This document shows positions 23,301 through 34,074 of a stretch of 64,000 nt of DNA, piece by piece. Source of the DNA: Marchantia polymorpha subsp. ruderalis. Its lineage: Eukaryota; Streptophyta; Marchantiopsida; Marchantiales; Marchantiaceae. Within the stretch, counting starts at the first letter, position 1, and every line of letters starts with the position of its first letter. Position numbers and translations under genes: made by a program. The notes under the pieces were generated by a model. It saw only the letters and a program-made list of their open reading frames with translations. It was not told the origin of the DNA and ran no database searches. The stretch lies in contig AP031353.1 in the NCBI GenBank assembly GCA_037833965.1, positions 5,458,501 through 5,522,500 of the forward strand, given 5' to 3'.

Positions 23301-25846
23301 GAGTTGTATGCGCAAATATTCCCCATGAGAATAAAAGAAAAATATAGATCCGAAATGAGCTTAAATTGCGGCAAACGATTCCTTTTGGTCCTCATTAAAA
23401 GATAAAAACAAACCTTGCTCAGGAATCTTGAATCACTCACAAGTTTTACGCTTTCTGGCTAGCGATCGAGGTATTGGCCCGGCCTTTAGTCGACCTGGAA
23501 AGTTCATTCAATCGAAATAAAAGGAAAAGCACGTCTCCGAGTACAAAGGGTTCTGAAAGGTCATTCTTCATCTTTCACCATCCGAGCACCACTGCCCAGG
23601 TATTAGCTAATTATTAGTCAGAGCGTTAATTAATAGGTTAATTGCCTCTGGGAAGCCCGCTGGCTCATACACAGGAACTGTTAATAGGCAGGGATCTCTA
23701 AAACTGCCATGCAGTTGACCGACATAAAAATCATTTTGATATTCTTCGCCTTGAATAAAAATTTCCTGCCAGAGTATGAGGAGACATTTAGTCGTGGTCA
23801 GCATCTGCTCCTCTTAAGTACAGCTAGAAGTTTTCATCACCTTAAAGAGTTTTGATATTCCCTCTTTCGTATGTGTTTTCTAAATATTAAGAGGGAAGTC
23901 CATCTAGACCTCCCCTTATCCTCTATTCTGAGCAGTCCCATTGCAAGAAGAAGGACATTCCGGCCTTAATCATGACTTGAATCTGAATTAACTTCTTATG
24001 CTCTTGTACAGCTTATTTCTCCTTTCAATATTATTTCAATAGTATTTTGACCCGCAATACAGGTAACTAGAGCTGACTTCTGTTGTTAGCAGCTTTTGGC
24101 GTTGCTCTCCAACTACCAACTCTTTACTTCGGGCGATCTGGACTCGGATCTCAGAAGGATAAATTTTGAAATATCCCATCGAGGCGCTCATAGTGAATCA
24201 AGTCACGAGTGGAGCCTCGATGTTGCATGTACATTACACTGCTCTAAAAATGTGCTTCCATTTATTTTCTGAATCTCTTTGTGTGAATTGCGTATTTTGG
24301 TTTTCCCTTTCACTTTCTATTTTTCAGCCAACTAACAATATTCATAAATAAAAATGATTTTTAATTATTTACTTGTATCATAAAGCTTATGCAAACTTTT
24401 GTGTGTACAAGATCTAGTCCGAACTCCAATTTGTAGTTTCAATCGATCCAAAAATCACAAGAAAAAATACTAACATCCTTGTATAAGACTCAATCCATAT
24501 CTCATATATTATTTAAATAAATCTCGAATTTACATAAATATATTTTCATATTTAAATTTTTTCTTCCAGAACTTTTCAAAAAAATATTTATAAGGCAAAA
24601 TTAATTATGTATGTTTTAAATTTTTTATGTTTAATTTTGCATCTTTATATTAAATTTTGGCATATATCTTGCCTATAATAAATCCAGTCTACTCAAAACT
24701 TAAAACTCGCATGTTGTAATTTTTTTTTAAATTAAAACAGATTGATCAAAAAGTTTTTTATCATCATTCTGAACCAAATTGCATTGTTAAATTGAACTCA
24801 CAAATCAGTCTGGATACGACATATGTGCAAATTCAAATTTTATCAAAACTAATATTATCAACTTTAAATGTAAACTAAGCACAATATTCACGTTAGAAAT
24901 CTTTTTTGCTCGAAATAAATTGATATATATACCTTGTGATTTTTTCATAAACATTAAAAGTGCACTATCAACTGTGATATTAAAAATCAAAATTGCAAGT
25001 AAGCGTTTAAATCCAATCTTGAATAATAATATCTTTCTGAAAATTTATTCAATCAACTTAGAACTTAAATTCCACACAAATTCAATAGGATTCTTATACT
25101 GCTCTTCCAGAAGCTCTCAAAGGTTGACTTCATTACCAATTTTGAGTCAAATTCCTAATATATTTACAGAAATAATATTTTTTCAAATAATCAATTGACT
25201 TAAAAAGTTATTCCAACACAGAAGATTTACAAATATACATAAATTTTTCTTTTCAATAAATTTTACTCTTTTATTAAAATGGGTGCAAATTAAAATATTT
25301 TTGTTTTACATTGATAAAAACTTCTATTTTTAGTGTAACCTAAATATATTTTTTTACAATAGTTTTGGTATTCCTACTAATATCTATTAAAGTTTGTTGT
25401 CCCATTTAAAATTTTGCACTTATCAATATTTTTTCTTCATGCATACATTTCATTAGATTTTTTAATATAGTGTTTTGTTATCCATCTTTGAACCAGTTTG
25501 TAACTAAAAACATATTTTAGTACAAGATTGAACATCTTTTTATAAGTTGCGACAATTCTAGCATATTAATAAGAGCTACATTTCAACCATTTGCCTAATC
25601 CACATTTTCATTCTTTAGCTTTTTCTATCTAATAGTTATGTTACTACACACGAGCAATCTTTGTCTATGTTTAATAAATCTGATTTTAAAGTTTTTTAAA
25701 TCAAATCATAATAGTTGAGAAAAAAAAATGTCTACTCATGTTGCTGTTTTTTTTTAATCTGTTGTTAAGCAAAACACACTGCTGCAACATCTCTAGATAT
25801 TGCATACATTATGAGATCAAGAGCTTTGACGTTTTCAAAAATAGAG
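20370..25846. other. Unassigned AT-leaning stretch
   Basis: About 5.5 kb with no recognisable domain. The part from about 24.15 to 25.85 kb is very AT-rich, like 3.95-6.0 kb. It ends at the AATAC target duplication of the copia element. Confidence 0.5.
22769..23116 (+). CDS. Unrecognised 115-codon open frame
   Basis: The longest open frame in this stretch. It begins MLTEVTESSLNCERKL and contains a hydrophobic segment near residues 75-90 (STFVLLQATYIARLIF). I recognise no family. The opposing strand is also open over part of it, and no neighbouring exon or promoter is evident, so it may be a chance frame. I list it only because it is the most protein-like stretch in several kilobases. Confidence 0.2.
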   Translation: MLTEVTESSLNCERKLTKFLNVLEVHNPNYCNVDLVFRCLDDLSVFIQQSEFWKIVQGWTELSELGWAFKVSTFVLLQATYIARLIFKYKVPSASSSILHPKAETTAAGESRLLN

Positions 25847-25851
25847 AATAC

Positions 25852-26905
25852 TGTAATGATAATACTGAGAAATACACGAACACAGAAAGTAACATGGTTC
25901 ACTCTCGGGAAGGAGGGCTATGTCCACCCAGAGCTTTGAGTACTTTACTCGAGGTAGTGTCAGGGAAAGATTGTCTCTACAAGGTGAGACCCGAGGTATT
26001 TATTTCCAGTCCAAACTACCGTCCTATATATTTATAACTAGGATCTGCAACCTCCGGGCTGATTCTCACTCAGCCCGGAGGTTCCGAGGAAAACCTGATT
26101 CTCACTCAGGTTTACCTCGGATGGCTTTGCGGTAGCGCATCATGGTTCTAGAAGACTAGGATTCATCCTCACACTCATAGTCCAAACATCCATTCACACA
26201 ATCACTCAAGGTAGCACTCCAACTCACACACACATTGACACTCCAAGGTACTGAAAATCATCACTCTTTCATATATAAAACAAGTCCTCACACATGACTC
26301 TCTAAACTTGTTTGGGAGGTGTCATTCTACCTCTCTATATATACTACTCAGAAGTTACCATAGTAACATGTGGTAATTTCTCCTAACTCACTTTTACCTA
26401 AGTAAGTTTGACTAAGCCACTATACGTGGCAACATGCTATTGGTCTAGCTAAACCTTCTAGAAGGTTTCGTTATCTAAGGTTGAGGTGGCGATATACAAT
26501 TGGAAGCTTTTAAACTTCTACAAGCTTCTTAGCCACTAAGTCAACATTAGACTTAGTCTAGCCAATCATCTTTCATACATTTAGTCAAACCAATCAAATC
26601 CAAGCTTCTAGTCAAATATCTAATCCCTTGGAATCTAGTCCTTTGAAAAAGACAAAATAGAAGTGCTCACTTCATTCTTCTAGAACTTCGCTAATTATTC
26701 CGCCAACTATAGATATTGTAGCTAAACTTAGTCATGACTAGATAAACTTAGTTATAACTAACTACTTTAGTCATAACTAGCTAGACTTAGCTATGCCTTG
26801 GCTAATCATCCTTAATCACTTGACCACTTCTAAGACTTAGTACATATGTGCAACACCCGATCTTACAGATCTGAGATTACTCCTTTTTTAGAGTTAACCT
26901 CAACA
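25852..26905 (-). repeat. 3' LTR of the old copia element (split by a solo LTR)
   Basis: About 228 bp of LTR when the 822-bp solo LTR and its 4-bp duplication are discounted. It matches 56786-57014 over its length, including GTACTTTACTCGAGGTA and AAGGTGAGACCCGAGGTA blocks. Outer flank AATAC. Confidence 0.85.
26046..26867 (-). mobile_element. Solo LTR of the E family inside the copia LTR
   Basis: Starts TGCAACCTCCGGGCTGA, ends CGATCTTACA, and is flanked by GATC at 26042-26045 and 26868-26871 (4-bp target duplication). It is about 822 bp. Near its start a locally duplicated stretch creates an extra hairpin (CTCCGGGCTG...CAGCCCGGAG). It is clearly diverged from the LTRs of E. Confidence 0.9.
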
Positions 26906-27082
26906 ATCTCCCTTTTAACTCACGTTAATGAAGGGTATCCTCTATAACATACATTATTACTCCGCAAAAAGTTCTAGACAGATTCCTAACATAAATCCAC
27001 TCTTTACACAAGAGTTAACTAGAACCAAACCCTAGCCATATCAGGATAGAGCAATAACATAAAGAGTTAACTAATAACTACC

Positions 27083-27502
27083 TGTAACCATCTTTAGTTA
27101 GTTAGAACTAAAGTAGAGGTTACTCTGAATATGGATGTAGATACTTTAGTGTGCACTAGTCATAGCTGCCACATCAGCGATCCGCGCACTTGGTAGGTAC
27201 AGAGTGGATGTGTTAGTTGACAGTGCCACGTCAGCAATCCGTGTGCTTGTAGGTAAGGATTGAGTGTGTTAGTTAGTGTGTTAATTGGGTGCGCCACGTC
27301 AGCGATCCGTGTGCTTGTTAGGGTTATCCGCCACGTCATCCATCCACTAGGAGTGGGATGAATGGTGGGGATTAGATCTTATCACCTTGTACTTGCTGGT
27401 GAGAGCTATATAAGGGAGAGGAGAACCATTGTTGGTATCTCTCATCTTCAGAGTTTACGTTTCTATCTTCGAGTGAACTTCTCTCTAAACCCTAGTGTTA
27501 CA
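27083..27502 (+). repeat. 5' LTR of the chromovirus
   Basis: 420 bp, TG...CA, with a TATATAA box at 27407-27413. The upstream part holds three imperfect repeats built on CCACGTCAGC.ATCCG, each carrying an ACGT core. Confidence 0.93.
27407..27413 (+). promoter_or_regulatory. LTR TATA box (chromovirus)
   Basis: TATATAA within GCTATATAAGGGAG, about 95 bp before the LTR end. The same box lies at 49439-49445 in the other LTR and near 58835 in the LTR of the second chromovirus fragment. Confidence 0.7.
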
Positions 27503-27503
27503 A

Positions 27504-27515
27504 TGGTATCAGAGC
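27504..27515 (+). promoter_or_regulatory. Primer binding site, initiator tRNA-Met
   Basis: TGGTATCAGAGC one base after the 5' LTR. It is complementary to the 3' end of plant initiator tRNA-Met, the usual primer of plant Ty3 and copia elements. Confidence 0.9.
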
Positions 27516-28276
27516 GACCTTGTTCTTTCCTTGACTGTGGATTACCCCTCATGGAATAGCAAGTGAGTGATGATGGAGTGTAGTCTTGAGAGTGTATAAA
27601 GGCTGGCAGAGGTCATTCATCTGCATGTAGAGAGAGGTGGAAGGGGGAAATTGTGTTTTTGCAGATATGGACGGGATTGACAGGAATCCAGTACCGCACT
27701 AGCCAATTCCTAACCTATTCGATATTCACCTTCGTTGCATGGAGAAACATCATTTTTGGATGTACCTTGTGGCTTGTTGGGGTGCAGATTTTATGACTAG
27801 AGTGATGGAGTCAAGAGTGCCACTGATTCTTCCAATAGTTACTTATGGAGAGACTTGGAATTGTACTATATACATTCTATACTGATTGTTTCATGGATTT
27901 GAATCGCGAACCACTTGTCTCGGTTCGATTCAGCACTTATGTAGAGATTAGAACAGTATATAGACAGAAGAGGATATGGAGAGATTTTCTTGTGAGGAAT
28001 TATGGAGAGGAGTACTATAGAGCTGTGATAGAGTCACCTGCACCTTTTGTGACTACTTTGTTGAGAGGTCACATAGTGATTATACTCACTTTGTATTAAA
28101 GGGATTGTGAGAAAGCCTGGGAACATCAATTGATATGGGTGAGGTTCTCAATGCAATCATGGCGGAGATGAAGGAGTTGAGAAAAGCAATAGTAGATGGG
28201 CATACCAAGCAGCAAGCCATGGAAGATAAAATCTTCGCATTAGAGAGTGAGAAAGTAGAGAGAGAGAGTTGGAGAG

Positions 28277-28866
28277 ATGGAAGTTGAACCTCAAGTTCAA
28301 GCTTCCCAAGTTCAGCCAGAACCAACTCCTATTGATGCAGCAGAGGCAAATAGGAGACGTCTTCAAGAGATTGAAGATCAAGCAAATCTTTTGCTTCGAA
28401 TGGGAAAATCCTGTAAGGTGGAAGCTTACAAAGGGAGTAGAGCAATGGGAGTGTTAGAGGGATGGATTATGAGGATGAATATTCATTTATCCCATTTTCA
28501 TGTTTTTGATTATATTGCAGGAATGTTCATGAGATCTTATCTTACGGATAAGGCTCTCACATGGTACACAACATGGGAGAAAATGCTTTCAGAACGAGGT
28601 GCTACCATTTCGTGGAGTGGAATGCAACAAGGACTTCTGCAAAATTTTCAAGCGGTGGATTCTCTTCAAACTGCAAGAATGAAGTTGTGGAATCTGAAGC
28701 AGAAAGGAGGTATTTATGAGTACATTGAAGAATTTCGTGATCTTCAAGTATCTATCATGGATATGAGTGGAGCTGAAGCCTTGGACGTGTTCAAACGAGG
28801 CTTGAAAGATCGAATTCGAAAGGAGGTGATGGTAAGCAATCCATCTACTGTGAATGAAGCAATCGC
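28277..28866 (+). pseudogene. gag part of the chromovirus (left of element C)
   Basis: The reading contains a retrotransposon gag domain: a FxG-like start, a segment around SYLTDKALTWYTTWEK, and LKQKGGIYEYIEEFRDLQ. This order is typical of plant chromovirus capsid. It ends at the AATTG target site of element C. The gag region continues on the other side of that insertion. Confidence 0.85.
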
Positions 28867-28871
28867 AATTG

Positions 28872-31800
28872 TGTAATAACCCACTAAAGGCTAAAACTGC
28901 AATATAGTGGTAGAAAGGTCGAACCCACAGGGACAGAGGAACACACAGGGTACAAAGTGTCACGTTTAACAGACTATTGATGAGTTTGAATTCTCAGGCG
29001 ACTGTCACTCCCAGAAATACTGCAAGTGTCCACTCGGAGCGCACTCGGAGGTCGCACAGTGCAGCGTAACACACACACACACACACCTGAAACTACAGAA
29101 ACACAACCCAGAGATCCGTTAGGACCTCTACTTCAAGATTTCAGGGGGGAAGTCTCTCTCAAGCACACTCGGCAAAGCTGCGGGCAGTGACTTCCAACTC
29201 CGGCTTTTACAACACTTCCACTAGCTTGCTGCTAGTGTAGGAAACCCGGTTTGGACTGCCTACTTCGGATCGAAGTCACTCATACGCGGTGAACAACACT
29301 CTCAACTCACAAAACGCGCAGAGAACACAGGTCCGCACTGAAGGACTCACTGAGAAACATTCCAGTAACACAACAACAGTCTATTGAAGAGTTTGAATTC
29401 TCAGGCACTTGTCATTCCCAGAAATACTACAGGGGTTACCCTCAAGGCACCTGCTGCAGCGTAACCTGAATTTACAACCAAGGCTTACACGAAGTAACAA
29501 AACTTCACTTTGGCATTCAGGGGAAAAATCCCAAAGGAGTACAATCAGAAAGAAACACTCGAAGGTGTAGGGGCGAAACTGTTCAAGTATCTAACTAGTC
29601 ACTGGCTCTGAGCATCGGCAGTCACCCGCAGGTGCAGATCCGAACTACTCAAGTCTCTAACCACTGTACTAGCTCTGAACATTCGGCCAAAGGCCTTCAG
29701 CTACAAAATGCGGAACGCTAAGTTGTAACTCCTCCTGCGTGGTGACAGAACTCAAGGACACAAACACGCAAAGGAAATGGGTTCCTGATCTATACTTCTG
29801 AGTTTGGGAAAGAACCCCAGGCAAAACGCCTGGAACTATTTTATACCTTCTAAGTCCTACCTAACACTACACTGCACTACCATGGTGCGAGCCGCAACAG
29901 AACCTACACCTGAGGAGTCGGCGGCTGCCTTCCCCTCTAACTTACAACCTAAATCTAACCCTAACCCTAAATCTGAATCCTAAGCCTACTGTACAGAGCC
30001 GCCAGTGCCTTCCCACCCAAGATCTGAGGCTGAAAATTTGTAGGCAGGCGTGGCCGGCCGAGATCAACGGCCCCACAAAATTTCAGATCCATCCGACCGT
30101 CCATCGCAAAGATATGGGCCCCGCAAGATCTCTGAACCTAGGCCAAAATTCCTTCTCCAAAATCCGAGGACTGTGGGTTCCACGCGTCCTACACGCAAGC
30201 CGCCTACTCGCAGGCCGCCACTGCCACACCTGAACATTCTACATTCATGACCACCCGATCCTCGCCGGAGGAAATCTCCTTCCGCGCACCGCCGAATGCG
30301 TCCAACCGCCAAAGACGCACTTCCACACCTTGTCAATCTCTAACAGTCACCCCGACGCCCATAACTCACGGATCCCTGCTTCGTTTGCAACGTTCTTGGG
30401 CTCGTTGGAACGAGCGTGTTGTGTTCTTTCCAACGAGCCCCTAACCAAGTCAAACGGATAAGAATTGAGAAAGTTATCACTGTTTTACTCTTCCGCCGAA
30501 GGCCTGCAACCGTCGAAGGCGTCCGTCCGCGCATTGGACAAAAGTCGATCTCCCTACCTCCGAAGGCGGAATTCCCGGAAGCGTAACCCCGAAGGCGAAC
30601 ATCTAGGGCCGAAGGAGAACGTCTACGTATCTTCCGATAGTCCTAACTCCCTAAATTCCCATCCGTCCCAGGCGTTCTTGGGCTCGTTGGAACGAGCGTC
30701 GCGAGCTCTTTCCAACGAGACCCTAACCACCGCAAACCATTAAGAATTGAAAACACTATGTTGATTTTACCCTTCCGCCGAAGGCCTGCCTGTGCACAGG
30801 CCGCCTACTTGCAACCCGCCTGTGCACAGGCGTCCGCGTCGTCAGCAGTCCCTCTAAGTGTTAACGCCGAAGGCCCCTCTAAATGTTAGCACCGAAGGCC
30901 CTCCATATCAGAAACTTCCGCCGCTCCTAACTCGGTGATGCCTCATCCGTTTCAAGAGATCTAGGTCTCGTTGGAATCAGTGCGTCGAGTTCTTTCCAAC
31001 GAGACCCGAATCAAGTCAAACCGCTAAGAATTGAGAAAGTTATGTCGGTTTTCCTCTTCCGCCGAAGGCGTTCGCCTATCCACAGTCCGTCCGCGGCGCT
31101 GACCTGGCCGTCCGCGGCGCTGAGCTGTCCGTCCGCGGCGCTGAGCTGGCGCAGAAGGCGCCGTACACTTTCTACCTCACAAGGCGCATTTCTAGGGCCC
31201 AAGGCGGATTTCCCGCCGACGCCGAAGCGCCTGTGCACAGGCGGCACGTGTGGAGGTGGCCTGTGCACAGGCGACCTGTGCACAGGCGAACTTCCTTCGT
31301 CCGCGCATAGGACAAAACTTTCTTCGCCTGTGCATAGGCGGAAAGCTGAGTATCTTGCGACCTTCATAACTCCCGGAATTCTCCTCCGTTCGTGGCGTTC
31401 TTGGGCTCGTTAGAATCAGCGCGTCGAGCTCTTTTCAACGAGACCCGAACCAAGTCGAGGCGTTGCGCATTGAGAAAGTTATGAGGGTTTCACTCTTCCG
31501 CCGAATGCACTCTCCCGTATCGCCGAAGGCGTTGACCCGAAGGCGTTGACCGGAGGCGTCTACCGCCCAAGGCGCATCTTCCGGCGGTTCTTCCGCCGAA
31601 GGCGTACCGCCAAAGTCGCTCTACCGCCGAAGGTCCCCCCATCAGTAACTTCCGACACTCATAACTCAGTGACCTCTCATCCGTTTCACAAGTTCTTGGG
31701 CTCGTTAGAACGAGCGTCGCGAGCTCTTTCCAACAAGACCCGAAGCATCTCAAGGCGTTACGAATTGAGAAAGTTATGAGTGATCTACCGCCGAAGGTGC

Positions 31801-31999
31801 TCGAAGCTGATCCTGCAGCATGAACCGCCCGTTCCGTCCCAAGCGTCCCACTGTGGCCTAAGCCCAAAACCCCTTGACTGTCCTCGATCCTCTTTTTACT
31901 CTGGTTTCGCGTACCGATTACTATTTACAGCTGCTGCCGCGGTACTTACTATTCAAAAATGTTTTAGTTCCGACAAAAAACAAAAAGTGGGTTACCACA
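28872..31999 (-). mobile_element. Element C: short, ORF-less member of the A-D family
   Basis: On the plus strand it starts TGTAATAACCCACTAAAGG and ends GTGGGTTACCACA, flanked by AATTG at 28867-28871 and 32000-32004. Relative to A and B it lies on the minus strand. The tail (28872 to about 29.88 kb) matches D closely. The protein gene is absent. Instead there is unrelated sequence (about 29.9-30.3 kb) and then about five copies of a 300-bp unit with CTCGTTGGAA/TTCCAACGAG arms and short palindromes (30.35-31.85 kb). It inserted into the gag region of the chromovirus, so it is younger than the chromovirus. Confidence 0.9.
30350..31870 (-). repeat. Array of about five ~300-bp units in element C
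   Basis: Each unit, read on the plus strand, has TTCTTGGGCTCGTT, a variable GCG core, CTCTTTCCAACGAGACCC and then GAATTGAGAAAGTTAT, followed by palindrome-rich filler. Units lie near 30.39, 30.68, 30.97, 31.40 and 31.70 kb. The same unit occurs once in A and D and about five times, in the opposite orientation, at 52.7-54.2 kb. Confidence 0.8.
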
Positions 32000-32009
32000 A
32001 ATTGCTCAA

Positions 32010-32411
32010 CGAATTTCAGATGCTTTTGGTGTCACACACGGTGAACCAGTGAGCAATTTTAGAGATCCATCTGGTCCAACACCGATGAAGTTGGGAAACC
32101 TTCGACGTAGAGAAGGTTTTGCACCAACAAGAGGACCACCACCAAGATTTGGAGGTGAGATTAGGCGACCAGGAGTTCCAAATTTGCAAGAAGGTTTTGC
32201 AAATAATGGAATGGTTCGAGGAGGAGCTGGAGTTCGTGACAATCGCCAATGCTATGCATGTGGACGAATGGGTCACATAGCCAAGTTTTGTCGAGTTCGG
32301 CCGACACAACAAGGAGGACGGCCCATGCAGCGACGACCGTTCAACAATATGGAGGGGATAGAGTATGAAGAGGTGGAGGAAGCAGTTTCGGGAAACGAAG
32401 ATCACCAGTAA
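32010..32411 (+). pseudogene. Chromovirus gag tail with zinc knuckle
   Basis: This stretch carries CYACGRMGHIAKFC, a C-X2-C-X4-H-X4-C zinc knuckle of the nucleocapsid part, preceded by an Arg/Gly/Pro-rich segment. It lies just right of element C. Confidence 0.85.
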
Positions 32412-32413
32412 TC

Positions 32414-32818
32414 TTGCCTCGCGGCCTTACTGGTTCTACAAAGCGAAGAAAAGGCAAGGTTGGAAGAAGGCAATGGTTGGGAGCTCATGGAAGGAGTAAG
32501 AAGCAAGCTCAACTCATTGTCACTTATGGTTTCATGGAAGGACACAAGGTGAGAGTTTTAATTGATCCTGGAGCAACTGAGAATTTTCTATCAAGGAGTG
32601 TTGCTATGAAGTTGAGTTTGATGTTGATGAAGGACGTGAGTGAAGAAGTGGAATTGCCAAACGGGCAAACTGAAGTGATAGAAACACTACCACGGAGTGT
32701 AGAATTATCCATAGGTAGATACAAGGAGAGCATTGAATGTAGAGTAATTCGTTTAGCTCGATATGATGTCATCCTTGGAATGCCATGGATGGAACAATAT
32801 AATCTGAAGGTAGATTGA
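32414..32818 (+). pseudogene. Chromovirus aspartic protease region
   Basis: An aspartic protease signature VLIDPGATENFLS is followed by RYDVILGMPWM, the usual second landmark of retroelement proteases. Element D lies just downstream, at the TTGTG target site. Confidence 0.85.
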
Positions 32819-33193
32819 AGAAGAAAAGTGATTACAAGTAGTGGATGGAAGATCTATGGAGATAGAATTAGATCTCAGATGAGGAATTTACCCCTCTTTG
32901 TGTGTAATAACCCACTAAAGGCTAAAACTGCAATATAGTGGTAGAAAGGTCGAACCCACAGGGACAGAGGAACACACAGGGTACAAAGTGTCACGTTTTT
33001 CACGACTATGGAGGAGTTTGAATTCTCAGGCAACTGTCACTCCCAGAAATACTGCAAGTGTCCACTCGGAGCGCACTCGGAGGTCGCACAGTGCAGCGTA
33101 ACACACACACACACACCTGAAACTACAGAAACACAACCCAGAGATCCGTTAGGACCTCTACTCAAGATTTCAGGGGGGAAGTCTCTCGCGAGC

Positions 33194-34051
33194 TGCAACC
33201 TCCGGGCTGACTCTCACTCAGGTTTACCTCTGATGGCTTTGTGGTAGCGCATCATGGTTCTAGAAGACTAAGATTCATACTCTCACTCATGTCCCAAACA
33301 CCTTCTCTTACAAACTCTCATGTATCACTCCAACTCACACACAACTCTCCTCACATCACCCTCTTCACATAAATGCAAACACACGTCGATACTCCAAGAT
33401 ACTCAAAAACTTCACTCCTTCATTACTGAAACAAGTCCTCACACATGACTCTCCAAACTTGCTTGAGAGGTGCTACTCTACCTCTCTATTTATACTACTT
33501 GAGAAGTTACCATAGTAACATGTGGTAATTTCTCCTAACTTACTTTTACCTAGGTAAGTTTGACTAACCTTCTCTACGTGGCAACATGCCATTGGCCTAC
33601 CTAAACCTTCTAGAAGCTTCCGGAATCCAAGGTTGAGGTGGCGACATGCCATTGGAAGCTTTTAAACTTCTACAAGCTTCCTAGCCACTAAGTCAACATT
33701 AGACTTAGTCTAGCCAATCATCTTTCATACATTTAGTCAAACCAATCAAATCCAAGCTTCTAGTCAAATATCTAATCCCTTGGAATCTAGAACTTTTGTA
33801 TAAGACAAAATAGAAGTGCTCACTCCTTGTAAAAGACAAAATAGAAGTGCTCACTCCATTCTTCTAGAACTCCGCTAATTATTCCGCCAACTATAGACAT
33901 TGTAGCTAAACTTAGTCATGACTAGATAAACTTAGTTATAACTAACTAGTTTAGTCATAACTAGCTAGTCTTAGCTATGCCTTGGCTAATCATCCTTATT
34001 CCCTTGACCACTTCTAAGACTTAGTACATATGTGCAACACCCGGTCTTACA
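33194..34051 (-). repeat. 3' LTR of element E
   Basis: 858 bp, TGCAACCTCC...GGTCTTACA on the plus strand. Identical by eye to 40192-41049. It includes a short internal tandem (AAGACAAAATAGAAGTGCTC twice, near 33.80 and 33.83 kb). Confidence 0.95.
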
Positions 34052-34060
34052 TTTACCCCC
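34052..34060 (-). promoter_or_regulatory. Polypurine tract of element E
   Basis: In sense GGGGGTAAA abuts the 3' LTR. It is the expected primer for plus-strand DNA synthesis. Confidence 0.7.
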
Positions 34061-34074
34061 GGACCAAGATTTCA

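Noticed and set aside
27083-27502. Element C or D as part of the chromovirus itself
   Set aside because: Exact 5-bp duplications at both ends of C and D and their opposite orientation show that they are later, separate insertions.
29940-29980. Telomere-like CCCTAA/CCCTAAA words
   Set aside because: Only two or three words in a row, mixed with TCTAAC and AATCTG variants and inside element C. Not a telomeric array.
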